A stretch of DNA of 64,000 bases, taken from NCBI GenBank assembly GCA_951804985.1, contig OX638131.1, positions 42,507,121-42,571,120 on the forward strand, written 5' to 3'. Position numbers and translations under genes: made by a program. Shown one piece after another: positions 31,671-45,642 of the stretch (position 1 is the stretch's first letter; the number at the start of each line of letters is the position of its first letter). Origin of the DNA: Dryomyza anilis (lineage: Eukaryota; Arthropoda; Insecta; Diptera; Dryomyzidae). The notes beneath the pieces were generated by a model. The model was not told the DNA's origin, did not search any database, and saw only the letters and a program-made list of their open reading frames with translations.

Positions 31671-34654
31671 CCTTAATCGGTGATCATAAGAACCAAACTG
31701 CTGATCGACATAAGTTTACCGTTTGTCATTTATTTTGTTGATACAACAACGTACTCAATTGCCGTAACAAAAGCACAAATGTCAATTTTGGCAGAATGAA
31801 CAATGCAATCATAGGGTTACGGCAACATAATGTAGTTGCGCGGACTAACATATAGTAAGATATAAAAAAATATGTACGTTCATTTTATTGACATCAGGTT
31901 ACAACAAATATATGTCGGTTGCAACAATGTAACGTTGGTTCAATTAACCCATTTCTGTATAATGTAATTGGAAAAAATGTCGGAATTAATATTATTTCAT
32001 TCACATTTTGTATAAACTCACTTCAAAAATTGCAATTTTAGTTATCTCATATTTGTAATTGTATATCATAATTGTATATGGCGATATTTTACATTATCAT
32101 TGGAAAAGAAATTCATGCCGATATTGGCACCGGATTGTAAGTAATCGCATGTCAAAAATTTCCAGTTTTATTTATTACAAAGATTGCAAGCGAAATTCTT
32201 CATTTATACTAACTTATTTCAGATCACAATCATGGTGTCAATATATAAAAAACACCCGATATCGGCATCGGATTTTGAGAAAACACATGTCAAATATTTG
32301 TATAATATAGTCGAAACTAAGGATCAAAATGTATACCCTCTTTTATTTTTTACACTGTTTGACAGATGCTCTCGAAACAAACATTTTTGAGCATGATATA
32401 ATTTAAATATTAAATATATTAATTTAATATGGACAATCATTTTAATATTACTTTCAATACAATTATAATATCAATTGATTTCATAGAACGTATAATTCAA
32501 ACAGTTCTGAAAAATAATAAAACCAGAAACTATGGGTGTAGCGTATAAAACATGATGACAAAAAAAGACAAACTTTTTCGTACAAAACAAATAAAACTTG
32601 CTTTGCTCTACTCTGCGTCAAAGCACGTTACCTGTCGACAAAAAGGAAGGAAATAAATGTTGTGGCTTTTTTTTATATTTTTTGTTTTTTTTTCGGAATG
32701 CGAGGTGGAACTTGTTGTACATCATTAAGGGAAAATGTAATTTTCGTAGGCGGCAAATTACAGCACAACTGTAGTAATTTGGGCCTTTTTACGACATTTA
32801 CTTTAGCCAGCTTGCAGAGTTTTCATTTCCATGTACATGGCATAAAGCAATGGCTAACGATGGCCTATTCGCTAGGGTAAATGACCGAACAGGCAGATAC
32901 GTTAATTCAAAGGTGTGTTTAAAATTAGCTTTTAAAACATTCAGAAATGTATTATGTTACATAAAAAAAATTGTAAATAAAAAATGCAATTGAAGTATGA
33001 GGAGCGACTTTACAGTGGAATTTGAACTTGATTTGTGGGTTAAACGTAGTTTAATCTCAGAATTCAGTTTTACAGTAACTTTATTTCGAAGTTTAAAATG
33101 GGTTGGTCTTTAAAAATCTGACAGATAATTTTCTCAAAGATATTCGGGATCCTTGCTTCGTAATTAGTAAGTTTTATATTAAAATTTAAACAAAAAGAAC
33201 AATTCATGTTCTGATTAAACTGCCTTTAGTGTTTAAAATTATTTCAAAGATAAACGTCGTTTAAATTTAATCGACATTGTTTTAAATAAATTAGAATTAA
33301 TCGAAGATAAAACTTGGTTTTAACTTGTACTGTAATTCCGGGACTTAAGGTGTCTTCAAATTTAACATTCATGATTAAATACTTAAATTTCAGTATTTAA
33401 ATTGAAGCTAATATCAAATTAAATTTTTATAATTTATATATTTTATATTATTATAATAATAATATAAATAATAATAATAACTGTTCACCGTAATTATATA
33501 GTACGACACAAATATAGAATTACGAATTTGATAACTTTATTGACACCTTATGTAACGTAAAGATATTTCATCTAACAAACTTCTGTCCTATCACGGCATG
33601 ATCTAAAAGAAGAAATCATCCTAATTCTAAAATTTTCAGTTCTTAGATCTCGCTTTTATTTGTTAATTTTTCATTTTTTTTTTTTTGCAATAACTTTGGA
33701 TTTTTTTTTGTTTTTGTGTGTTTGCTCCTTTTTCCATATCGTCGTTTTATTAACTATGCCCTACAGTGATGCCAACTCATGTTTTCATTTCTCCCGATAT
33801 TCTTACCAAAATTCCTCAATTGTTTATAAAATTCCCCGTACAAATGTAATTTAAATACACTGAGAATAAATAGTGTTTTTACTATATTTTTAATAAAAAT
33901 CGTAAAAACCCATAGAACAAATATAATATATCTCTGGATTGTCTTATCATTTAATATGTTTTTTTTTTATTTATCGAGATCTCTAATTTTGAGATTGCGA
34001 AACATTATTTTTTATTACCTAGTGGTGCTATATTTATTAATTAAGGTCCAGTTTTCAGTGAATGTTTAAACTTAGCTTAACTAAATTTTTCAAAAGTCTA
34101 TAGTTCCAAATCAAAATGTTCGAATTTCTTTAAACTTTACAGACAGATAGATATACAATTAGTACTCAGTTAATATGAAATTTTAAATATATGTGAAATA
34201 TTGACTATAATGTGACCGAAAAAAATGGATCATAAACTTGCTTTAAAATAGTACTGAAAATGGGCAATTAATGCAGATAAAAATAATTTGAATAGAAGCA
34301 AACTGTTTCGAAAATATATATATAACCATTTAAAGACCTGTATAAACACATATGCAATTGTAAATATATATTTTTTTTATTTTTTTTTTTTTCAGTTGGA
34401 TAATTTTTTTACTACATTTTTGTCATTGATATTTTTAGTTTCGAAATTTTAAATTTCCAATACTGAAAACAATATTTTTTAACTATTAAGGGGCATGTTA
34501 AATTTGCAGGTCTCACATTAAGTAAAAACGTATCCTTTTTTTAAAAACATAACATCACATATATTCAAAAAATATTAAAAGAATTTATCTAGATCTAGAA
34601 ATCGTATTTAATAGATTGTGCACAGATAGAAAAGATTTGTTTGAATATGCTTGA
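31671..34654. other. Long single-copy AT-rich region, no gene seen
   Basis: A weak direct repeat (CCGATATTGGCACCGGATT near 32119 and CCGATATCGGCATCGGATT near 32259) and a low-complexity AT/ATAATA run (33425-33481) are present. TA|CACTGAGAATAAA at 33858 resembles the TA|CAC termini seen elsewhere, without a matching opposite end. Around 32600-32900 the GC content rises slightly. Confidence 0.4.
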
Positions 34655-35627
34655 ATGTAATTATAACGTAATTCGAAATCACCATATAAATATTGGGATA
34701 AATACCTAATTACATTATATAATTGAATTCTATTATTATTTTATTCAGATTGAAATATTATTATATGATATTTAAACATAAATGGCTTTAATCGCGGATT
34801 TACTTGAATTTACTATATTAATGTTTCTGTAGAAATATATATTTTTCATCAGATATTAATATATGTATGTTTGATATTTCCGCTATTTAACACACCCAAC
34901 GTCAATAAAAGGTTCTTTGAATTATATGTATTTGGTTATTCGTGGTTGTTACTGAGTGACAACAAATTTAAAAATAATAGCATTATTTTGATTATATGTA
35001 TGTTTGGCATTACGATAGCACAATTAAATAACAGCGCTGCCTACTTTTAGCACTCAGTAACACTCACATTAATACTTTTCATTTAGTTCAAAAGTTCTAT
35101 TTGGTGGAAGAATTTGCCAATTACTGTTAATACCAGATAGTGGCTGTTTGTGAAATTTCCAATTCATCCGTAAAGTACTGAACTCAAAATAGGAACAATA
35201 GATGGAAATAAAATTATTAGGTATAAATAAAATATGTGTAATAAAAATAAAATAAAAGTTTAAGTTTATAATTATATAATATAGATAAAAAAAAAGTAAT
35301 TTAAAAATAGGGAAAATCCAATATTGTGTAAAGAAGATATTAGCACTAAATTTACTATTTTTACATTAAAATTAAATGTAAACATAAATATGTTTACATG
35401 TAAATAAAATGTTTTTCACATTCAAACATATATATGTTTCCAAACGTCGAAAATTATTCATTCTGAACATAAATATGTGTGGACGAAAACAAAAAATTTG
35501 TTTGGCTCTTATTATAATAATGTTTGGCAATAAAATAATACTTTTGTTTGCATATAACTCCAATGATATATGTAATGCATGCAAAATTATGTTTGGGAAA
35601 GCCCTTTTTTTTGCAGCGTGTGTTTAT
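34655..35627 (-). repeat. CAAACATA-rich repeat R2, full minus-strand copy
   Basis: Inverse of 24047-24990 over its whole length, for example CACACCCAACGTCAATAAAA, GCCAATTACTGTTAATACCA and CATGCAAAATTATGTTTGGG. Divergence is visible but moderate. Confidence 0.85.
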
Positions 35628-36632
35628 TAGAAGTCAAATTATGATCTCTCACATGATTGGAATATAGAGGTATGTTCCAGTTTGCGATGGCATCCGATTT
35701 TACCTGTAATTTTCTAAACAAACGCCAAAAGTGAACCATTCCACGATTACCCACTAAGACTAAAATTGGGGAATTCCCCTTTAGTTGGCATCACTGATGC
35801 GCTATAAACACAGTTTTAGTCAAAAAATGTAAATGTTTAAAATGCTTGTATATATCACATATAAATTACTGAAAAATAGCATTTTTTCTCAAAAAAAAAA
35901 TGTAAACAGCTGAGTATTCATACTTTATATATGAAGTAATAATATTTTCAGATTACAGGCATAAGTATTTTTATTGAAAATGGATTATATCAAAGACTAC
36001 CAAAATTAGGTTCAGAAAAAAATAGTAACTTCGATAGTTAGTGAGGTATATGCTCTAGATAACCATACATAATTTTCTTATTATTAGTTCCTAAATGCCC
36101 AAAAAAATATATAAAAAAGTTTCTAAAAAAATCAAAATAAATTTTGATCCAATTATGTTATAAACGTATTCGAATATTCAATGGTATATTAAAATTTGTC
36201 CTGACAATTAAAGGAAAATCTACGTTAAAAGTTTTTTTTTTTTGTAAAACATTTTCAACAGTACTATATATCGCAATTTTCTCAAAAAGATTATGTGTTT
36301 AAGCATTTATAGCACATGAGTAAAACATATATAACCAATGAAGAGATATCCCATACTTTCTCAATATTTGATACTTACAGCATTAATGGTTCCCGAAATA
36401 AAGTGCCTAAACATGTGAACAAATCATTAAAAATTCACAAATTTAATAATTTCGTATATCTTAAGTAATTTACATATACTATCAGATTTAATAGGATGTG
36501 ATCTAGCCTTTAACTTTCAGAAACAAAAATTCTATCATATGACGTATTAAAGGTAATCTCAATACCCTTCAATAGATTACTGAATCGAAGTATTTATAAG
36601 TGTTGCATAATTCATTTGAGATGAAAATAAAA
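35628..36632. other. AT-rich single-copy region, no gene seen
   Basis: No motif, gene or repeat is recognisable up to the start of the DINE at 36633. Confidence 0.4.
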
Positions 36633-38258
36633 CCAGTTGGGAAGGTTAGATCACATGGGAAATTTTGAAGTAGGTGTAATTATGATAGTTAGGATTATCA
36701 AAATTATAGTCGGTCTAAGCCGACTATAAATACACCCAGAAAAAAATCATGGTAAATTGATAGCATTTCAATAGAAAAACAATAATTTATACCATTAAAA
36801 TTGGTCAATAGAATGCGTCCCATTAGTTCAGTAATATTGAAACTGTTAATACAATGTGTGATTGTACCATAAATTTTATAATGTGATATTTTAATTACAA
36901 TAAGAAAGACCTATACAAATTTAATGATACGTATTATTAAGTATATGGTAAAGTCGAATAACATTTTCCTAACAATTTATTAAAACAAAAATGTATTTTA
37001 GTTAAAATATTGTATATATTATTTGTTTAAATGTCGAAATTGATATTCACTTTTACAACACAAACATAAAAAGACACTTTTTGCTGCAAAAGGTTATAAA
37101 ACATTTAATGTTTGCTTTGGTTTCCAATAATTGATTCTAGTACTTGAGTCTGCAGTTATTTTTGAGTCTGTTGCCATAATAGAAGTTCGATGTATTATTT
37201 ATTTTCTGTAATAAATAAAAATATAATTATAAATAAATATGTAAATATAATTTATTTACATTAAATACATTGAGTCCTTACCAATGTCACGTTTAATAAT
37301 GTGGATTATTACAAAAAAAATACATGCGACCATTTTGAGTAAACACGCAGAATGACGTACAAAACGAACATGTTTGTATTCGTTTTATGTTTTTTTACAC
37401 CACGTTTATTATTATAGGAGGAAACCATTAAAACAACAGTATTTATTCTATTTAAAAAATAATATTGAAATATATAAATTTATGGTATTGAATTTTTCAA
37501 ATACTTTTGAATTAATTAGAAAACTTTTGATTTAAAAAGAAAAAACTATTAATACATGACCCATAAGATCAATGGTCGTACCATAAAATACCTAATGGTA
37601 AATTTTCTTCTGAGTGTACCCTACACATATGTGTGGTTATCATTCAAAGTGATATATATGTCACCAGGGTATACGAGTCCTGAAAATAACTACAAACATT
37701 CAATCGCTGAAGAATTTCCATTCATTTGATACCCATATTTACAAATGGGTAGGTGTACCGAATTTCAATTTTTGTTGTTGTGAACCACAAGTCTTTTCGC
37801 CGGAAAACATTATTATTATGTATTTGAGCATAATATCAGTATATATTTGACCAAAAAAGTTTACCTAAGCACGTATACATAAAAATTGATCTTTATATGT
37901 ACATTTTATATGAGGTATTTGAACATAAGTGGTCGGATCATAGGTCACAATGGACCGATCTCGCCAATTTTTTCGCACATACAGCGTAGGTATATTAGTA
38001 ATCTAAGTTATAAGTTTCATTTATCTAGCTCTTCAATTTTAAAAGTAGTAGGGATTTCAACAAACAAACAGACAGACAGACAGACAGACGGACAGACGGT
38101 CAGACGGACAGACATACGGACATCGCTAAATCGACTCAGGAGGTCATGCTGATCAAGAATATATATACTTTTCCATACCGGAGATGCATCCTTCTGGGTG
38201 TTACAAACGACGTACCAAACTGAATATACCCTTTCACTCTTAGTGTAGGGTATAAAAA
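36633..38258 (-). mobile_element. DINE-1-like element (subfamily A) interrupted by a MITE
   Basis: CCAGTTGGGAAGGTTAGATC start, hairpin stem TATAGTCGG, then an 884-bp MITE at 36733-37616, then CCTACACATATGTGTGGTTA, CAGA tract at about 38068-38122, TGATCAAGAATATATATACT and CTTAGTGTAGGGTATAAAAA end. Without the MITE the element is about 740 bp, like its relatives. Confidence 0.9.
36733..37616. mobile_element. 884-bp TA-target MITE nested in a DINE-1-like element
   Basis: The uninterrupted DINE relatives give the empty site AAATACCC. Here it reads AAATA|CACCCAGAAAAAAATC ... TTTTCTTCTGAGTG|TACCC, so TA was duplicated. The tips CACCCAGAAAAAAAT and, in inverse, CACTCAGAAGAAAAT form the inverted repeat. 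Subterminal TACCATTA / TGGTAAAT motifs recur at both sides. There is no coding region. Confidence 0.9.
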
Positions 38259-38368
38259 AGCGCAAAAAATTTGGGGGGGCATTTTCAAAAAAAATAACCC
38301 AAAAATCATTTTTATGTTCGTTATGGAAAAAAATGAATTCATGATATTTATTTCAGTGTATTACACGT

Positions 38369-38849
38369 AGGGTAGTAAAGTGGGACACGTTTTGATTTAT
38401 TTTCCAAAAAAATACATTTGAATATATTTTTAATATTTTTAAAGGTTCTATTCCATATTTCATGATCTCACTTTTTGAATCAACAGAATACCATTTATGT
38501 GCCTTTTGATGGACTTTTCAGCGATTTTCCAAAACAGCTCAATTACGGACCTCTTGAAAAATTCTGGGGTAAAGTGGGAAATTTTGAAATTTGTTTACCA
38601 AAATGCCATTTTAACTTTTCTTATTCATATTTTGTTATTTTCATAATAAAGTAAAATATATTATGGATAAAAAATGTACAATAAGGTAATAAAAAAATGT
38701 TTATGCAAGAACAAATAAGAAGAAAAAGGTCAAAATTCATGAACATCTCAATAGTTATGTTGAGAAAATGCGCAAAACTTGGTGCATTTATTTTACACAA
38801 AATTTTCACTAAAATTAAAACAAACATTGCATAAGTTATGTTTCCCACT
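38369..38849. mobile_element. Truncated CCCACTTTACCCC-type element at the duplication join
   Basis: GGGTAGTAAAGTGGGACACG, AATACATTTGAATATATTTT and GGGGTAAAGTGGGAAATTTT follow the left half of 13554-14610. It stops within TTTCCCACTTT, exactly where copy 2 of the duplication starts. Confidence 0.7.
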
Positions 38850-39878
38850 TTTCGGGGTTTTACCGAGATATAATTTAGATTATCGCTTCCAAGAGACGGG
38901 TTTAGTTTTTGTTCTAAGGTTATTTTTTATCCATATATTCAATGACTTCGACCAAATCCCGATTAATTTACTCACATCAGTATTAAAAATAATAAAAAAA
39001 GAAAAATAAATAAATGTATATTTTTGACTAAAAAAAATGTATATCGTCGTAGTAGAACGAAAAGTCACCAAATACATTTTTATGAAAAACTTAAATTTTG
39101 AGTTTGTTGATTAATATTATAAAAAGTAATTGATACATTTTTAATCAATTGATAGATTTACCTTTTCTTTATCATGTGGTAAAAATTTGATATCATCGAT
39201 TAAATTCCAAATATTCATTTAAATTGTTTCAAAACTGGTATAACCTCAAGAAGAAAACGGTGAAGTCAGTCTCCAACGTCAGTCTCCAACGTCAGTCTCG
39301 AAACGGAGTTCAAACCGATTGTTTTCAAAATGCCTAAAATTTCAGCATACAAACGGATACGTTATCGTTTGAGTACCTGGTTCAATGAATAGTTGCTCAA
39401 TGTTCCGTTGAGGTTGAGTAACGACGGAATTGTGATTGTGTGGTATATGGGTTTTGGATATAATTTTATTTCTGATTTCGGTTTTAACGAATGGCTTTTG
39501 AAATACTTTGAAGGTTTTCAGTGGTCATTATTGTTAAAAAATAAAAATAAGAATCAATTTTATGGAGATATGAACAACAGCATAATAGCAGTGAAACACA
39601 TCTGGTATTCATATCATAGTATTTGAAATACTAGATGTGTGTCTCACAATATTATAATATTTTTGTAGTATTCGTTGATTTCATTGTGGAATTTATCTGA
39701 TACAAGTACTACGAAACTATTCGTAGTATTTTTGAAGTTTTCGTTTTAACACATCCAAATTTCAAAAGTTGTCGGAAAGCTTTTTGTCAAAAGAAGATTA
39801 TTGTACTGAAATATCATAACACATTCCAAAAATTAAAAAAATATGTAATATTGTATTTTAAAAATTTTATTGAAAAAC

Positions 39879-40534
39879 GAGTTGGGAAAGTTAGGTCACA
39901 TGGGTAAGTTCGGTCACATGGGGCGGATTTTTATAGTCGGTCGGGCCCGACTATGGAATACCCTACACCTTTGATGGGGATATTAATGTGGGATATTTAA
40001 TTGCATACCTTAATTTTAAAGTTTTTAATTATGCTGAACCTCCCCACCCTCAGAATATTATTCACAAATGTATATAAAAGTATAAAAAAACTAAAAAAAA
40101 AGAATTTGAAAAATATCATTGGGCGGACTACGCCTATATTTAAAATTTTGAAAGGCTAGTATTTCATAGATTTGATTTTAATAATTTACGGATCAAATTT
40201 CCACTATGAAAACCCGGGAAATAATGAAAAAAAAGTGGGCGGATCACGCCTATTTTTGGACCACATATTTATAGGTGAATGCTAATAATACCTTTTAAAT
40301 TTTATAACTATACCTTGAATTCTTTTCGAGTTATCAGTTCCGAAAGAGTTACATATAAGTGAGTTGTATGGGAGGTGGGCGTGTCCGTTGACCGATTTGG
40401 CTCATTTTCAAACTCAGTTCCTAATTTTGGCTAAAATATATTCAGGCGAATTTCATCGCATTCTGATCAGTATTTCTCAAGTTATTCTGTATTCGGACAG
40501 CAAGACAGCAAAACAGCAAAACAGCAAGACAGCA

Positions 40535-40586
<52 letters not shown>

Positions 40587-40725
40587 GGACATGGCTAAAC
40601 GGACTCGGGTAGTGATGCTGATCAAGAATATATATACTTTTTCATACCGGACACGCCTCTTAAGGGGCGTTACAATGTATGCACAAAGTTAATATACCCT
40701 GTACCTCATAGGTGTAGGGTATAAT
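39879..40725 (-). mobile_element. DINE-1-like element, subfamily B (copy 2)
   Basis: Duplicate of 2058-2900. It has one additional CAGA unit and two substitutions (39974, 40321). Confidence 0.85.
40536..40589. repeat. (CAGA)n microsatellite (copy 2)
   Basis: Duplicate of 2715-2764, one CAGA unit longer. Confidence 0.95.
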
Positions 40726-41077
40726 AAATATGAGTCATTCCACATCAAATCAACCGAAAAAAATTCAAATTATGGCAGCACCATCTCAGAATTTAATGAA
40801 ATTTGGAAGTGTGGTGAAACAACATAAAATTAATAAATTGTCCAAATTTTAGCTTCCCAGATGGTGTAGTTTCAGAGATTTGGTGGTTTAAAATTAGAAA
40901 AAACTGTATAAAAATCACAAAGGTCGTGCTAATCAATTAAACGTAACATAAGCTGTAGTCAACAAAAATAAAATACAAAGTTCTGATTTTAATGATAATA
41001 AAATTTCCAAAAAGATGTCTTTCAATTTCTATACCACGTTGATTTAATAGTGACAGTTTTAAACAAAGTATATTTCA

Positions 41078-41377
41078 GAGGCGGTAGCTCAGTGGTTATT
41101 GCGTTGCGAGCCGAAAGGTCCCCGGTTCAAGTCTGGGGCTAACAACATCTTTTCATAGAAACATTTTTCTGTACCGCGCTACCTCTCGTCAGTAAATGGC
41201 AAACCTACGAGAGTAAAACCATTACCTATGAAAAGCTCTCACCCGCCGTTCGGATTCGGCAATAAACTGTAGGTCCCACCACTTTGAGTACAAATATAAC
41301 ACGCACAGCTCAAAATGGAGAGAGAGCTCGGCCGAAGTTCTTATAGGACTGTAGTGCCAAAGTATTATTATTATTAT
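41078..41377 (+). mobile_element. tRNA-derived SINE (copy 2)
   Basis: Duplicate of 3252-3551 with the same TATATTTCA flanks (41069-41077, 41378-41386). Box B reads GGTTCAAGTC because of the C-to-T change at 41132. Confidence 0.9.
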
Positions 41378-42381
41378 TATATTTCAAAAGGACATATCTC
41401 AAAAATCAACCTTTTAAAATTTTTAAAATTAATATATGTTCAAGGTTGACTCTTTATATATTTTTTAAAATTTTACTAGAGTGGTAAAATCACGAGTTCA
41501 GAAGTTATGTATCAAAATGTTGTAGAAGGGTCAAAAGTATGCGCATTTTATAGAAATATATTTCCTCAGAATTCACTGCAAATTTCATGTAATTTGATTG
41601 AGTGGTTCCTCAGAAATCGGGTTTTCAATTTTGATTTTCAAAAAATTTCTTTAAATGGCTATAACTCCTAAACGGAGCATCCTAGAGGGTCGAAAATATT
41701 CGCGTTTTATAAAAAAATAGTAAAACCATCCAGCTAGCTGAAAATTTATTTCTACATATAAAGGAAAAACATAGTTAATATGATTTTTTTTTATATATTT
41801 TAATTTTTTTATGTTTTCCACAAAAACTCCATCTATAGTTTAAGAAATATGAGTCTTCAAAGAGATCACAAACATTGCATTATATATAAAATATATGAAA
41901 ATACATATTGAAACATAACTAAAATAACTTTGCATATCCTATTAAATCCTCAAAATTGTATTTAGTCTTTTACAAAATACATCTAGTGAAATACTATCAT
42001 TCGCATTGGAAACTTTTTTTTATTTTATTTTAAAATGTTTAGGGTTTCATACTATAACTAAGACAAAAGCATTATTCAAAGTTTATACTGACACAAATTA
42101 CCACAATGCGTAAAAAATGTGGCATTTCACAAATTTGTGAATTTTTTGTAAATTTGGTCTAAGGACTACAAGTATAAAACGTATTTCCCTATCAATGTTG
42201 TAAACAAATCTCCTCCATATTATCTTTATTTTGATAAATTACATGCAAAAAAATCCAAGAAAATTCTTTGCACATCGATATTTTCATATTTTGTAAAAAA
42301 ATCAACAAAAAAATAGACCGATTAATTTTGAATTTATATAAATTTGTTCAAAATAAGCCTTTTTGTTCACTGTGAATTTCA

Positions 42382-42816
42382 TTGGATTAATTTCAAAAAA
42401 TTAGATTTATAATAGAATAAAAAAATCACGCGACACGATTTAAAAAAATAATTTTTCATTGAATTTTTATATATTTTTATATTTGAATCACAGTTCTGTT
42501 TTCGCACAAGTTTAAATTGTTTTTAATTTATTTTTATGTAAACATTTATGTATTTTTACAATCTGTAAAAACACCTATAATAAGTTTTAAAATAGACTTT
42601 ATCAAGGTTTGGTTTTTTTAAACATTTTTATTAATTTAGTTAAAATTGTCGTAATCGCAGTTGGTTATATTTATTGATGACGAAAACTGTTGTTTTTTTT
42701 CATTTCATCTAATAATTTTTTAATATATTTTCTGATCGCAATAATTGAAACTCTTTTTCGCATAGAGTTAAATATTAATGTTTGCAACTCTCTGTTTGCT
42801 GTTTAAAACCAACAAC
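42382..42816 (+). repeat. Dispersed repeat R1, first copy (duplication copy 2)
   Basis: Duplicate of 4556-4990; no difference noticed. Confidence 0.65.
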
Positions 42817-42825
42817 AACAACAAA

Positions 42826-43516
42826 CCAGTTGGGAAGATTAGACCACATGGAACATTTTATAGTAGGTGTTATTACGATAGTTAGGATTATCAAAATTAT
42901 ATTCGGTCTAAGCCGACTATAAATATCCTACACATATGTGTGGTTACCATTCAAAGTGATATATAGGTCACCAGGGTATACGAATCCTGAAAATAACTAC
43001 AAACATTCAATCGCTGAAGAATTTCCATTCATATTTACAAATGGGTAGATTTTTCGAATTTCGATTTTTTTTTTTTTGAAACCACAGTTTCGCCGAAAAC
43101 CATTATTTTCATGTATTTGAGCATGAGTCAATATATATTTGAGCAAAAAAGTTTACCTAAGCACGTATACAGTAAAATTGATCTGTAGATATAAATTTTA
43201 TATGAGGTATTTGAACATAAGTGTTCTGTTCTCAGGTCACAATAGACCAATCATACCAATTTTCTTGTTTCTAGATATATATAAGTAATCTAAATCTAAA
43301 GTTTCATTGCTCTAGCTCTTCTATTCGTGATTTCAACAGACAGACAGAGGGATAGACAGACGGACAGGCAGACAGACGGACATCGCTAAATCGATTCAGG
43401 AGGTCATGCTGATCAAGAATATATATACTTTTCCATACCGGAGATACTTCCTTATGGGTGTTACGAACGGCGTACCAAACTGAATATACCCTTTCACTCT
43501 TAGTGTAGGGTATAAA
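42826..43516 (-). mobile_element. DINE-1-like element, subfamily A (copy 2)
   Basis: Duplicate of 5000-5690; no difference noticed. Confidence 0.88.
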
Positions 43517-43542
43517 AACACGTTTTGTTTTATTAATATAGA

Positions 43543-43826
43543 TTTGCAGTGAATTCTGAGGAAATATATTTCTATAAAATTCGCCTACTTTCGACCCTCT
43601 ACGACGCTCCGTTTAGGAGTTATCCATTTAGAGACATTTTTTAAAAATCGAAATTCAAAACCCGATTTCTGAGGAACCGCTCAATCGAATTATATGAAAT
43701 TTGCAGTGAATTCTGAGGAAATATATTTCTATAAAATGCGCCCTCTACGACGCCTCGTTTAGGATTTATAGCCATTTAAAGAAAATTCAAAATCCGATTT
43801 CTGAGGACCCGCTCAATTGAATTAAT
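43543..43826. repeat. Tandem/inverted repeat pair (copy 2)
   Basis: Duplicate of 5717-6000. Confidence 0.75.
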
Positions 43827-44676
43827 TAATTATAATTATTTGTTTACAAAAAGTATTGGACCTTTCAGGAATCCCCTACATCCTAGCCATTATGCTGCTT
43901 TCATGTTTTTGGAAGCTGAAGTCCACTTAATCTTAAATTCACTTTTGTCCTTTGATTCACTTCTCGTCTCCTTGAGTTTCCGCTTAATTAGAGCCAAATA
44001 ACGTACCATTGGTCATAGTTTTAAGCAGTTCGACAGTTTATTATTGAGGGTCTACCTCTGCTTCGTTTCATTCCATAGTGACATAATGCCAGATCAGGCC
44101 AAATGAAGTTACATATATAATGCTACATTACAAATGGGGCGAACCTCTTTTGCAAGCATTCAGCAATATAAATATCCATGTTGATTGACGTAAATTTACA
44201 TAGACTTTTTTGACTACAGCTGCATATCGCCTGTTGCACGAATAGTTTTTATGGAATCGGATTTTTTTCAGTTCTGTACTGTTCGTGTATAATTCCACGC
44301 TATTACAATAAAGAATTCCTGCAACTTTTTCTTCTACACTCAAAATAAAATCTGCAGAAATTACACGAAATCGTTCGTGTATTTTACAAAAATATTCGTG
44401 AAATTTATCCACAAATTATTTCGAAAAATACACGAAAGAACTTTCGTAAAATTATGATAAAATTACGAATATTAATTATTTATTTTACGAAACTATTCGT
44501 AGATTTTATCTACGAAAGCCATTCGTACATAATACGAAAGATTCGTTATTTGTTGAATATTTTTGTACCTTTTTACGAATAAATTTGTACATTTTACGAA
44601 CGTATTCGCATTTTGATGATAGCATTCGTACATTTATGCAACATATGAAACATTTTACGAATCTTTCGTAAAATAC

Positions 44677-45326
44677 ATGGCGGTCCTCTCCGAAAAATGG
44701 AATAATTGTTTTCACCTTTTCGGGGAGAGTAAGGTTGTTGCTCTTGATATTTCCAAGGCTTTTTATCGAGTGTGGCATGCAGCCCTCGTATCAAAACTAA
44801 TTGCATATGGTGTCGGTAATTCTTTTACTCGATGGATATCGAGTTTTTTCCAAGGTCGTTCAACACGAGTTGCGATGGATGGTGTTTTCTCAGAACAACA
44901 TTCCATCAATTCTGGAGTCCCGCAGGGTTCCGTCCTATCCCCGTCCCTATTTCTAGTTTTTATCAATGACATTCTGTCATCGACCCAGAACCCAATCCAT
45001 TCATTTGCAGATGACAGCAACATTTGTCATTCATATTCGTTCACCAAGCGCCCAAACTCTTTCGAGATTGAGAGTAAAAGGCGCACAATGAATGACACAC
45101 TCAATAATGACCTGAAAACAATCTCCGAGTGGGGTCTTGCAAATAGAGTTGATTTTAATGCAAGCAAGACCCAATGTTGTCTGTTATCTCACAAAAGAAT
45201 GGATTCACCCCTCCCTCCCCTCAATATGGGTGCTGTGGATATTGAGCAGTCAGCTTCTCTTGACGTTCTGGGCATATCAATTCAATGTTACCTCCGTTGG
45301 AATGATCACATATTTGATGTGTCTAA
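44677..45326 (+). pseudogene. Non-LTR reverse transcriptase fragment (copy 2)
   Basis: Translation identical to the copy at 6851-7500: same open frame, FADD box and Tyr30 change. It adds no independent evidence of function. Confidence 0.88.
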
Positions 45327-45642
45327 AGATCACGCCCATTTTTGGACCACATATTTTAAGGTGAATTCTAACAATACGTTTTTAAACTTTATAACTATAC
45401 CTTGAATACTTTTCGAGTTATTAGTTCCGAAAGAGTTATATAAAAGTGACTTGTATGGGAGGTGGGCGTGTCCGTTGACCGATTTGACTCATTTTCAAAC
45501 TCAGTTCCTACTTTTGGCTAAAATATATTGATACGAAATTTCATCGCATTCTGATCAGTATTTCTCAAGTTATTCTGTAAGGGGCATTACAATATATGCA
45601 CAAAGTTAATATACCCTGTACCTCATAGGTGTAGGGTATAAT
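45327..45642 (-). mobile_element. Partial DINE-1-like element (copy 2)
   Basis: Duplicate of 7501-7816, also without the microsatellite. Confidence 0.8.

Noticed and set aside
32662..32880. 72-codon plus-strand frame
   Set aside because: It starts in a poly-T/Phe run and shows no domain, promoter or splice support.
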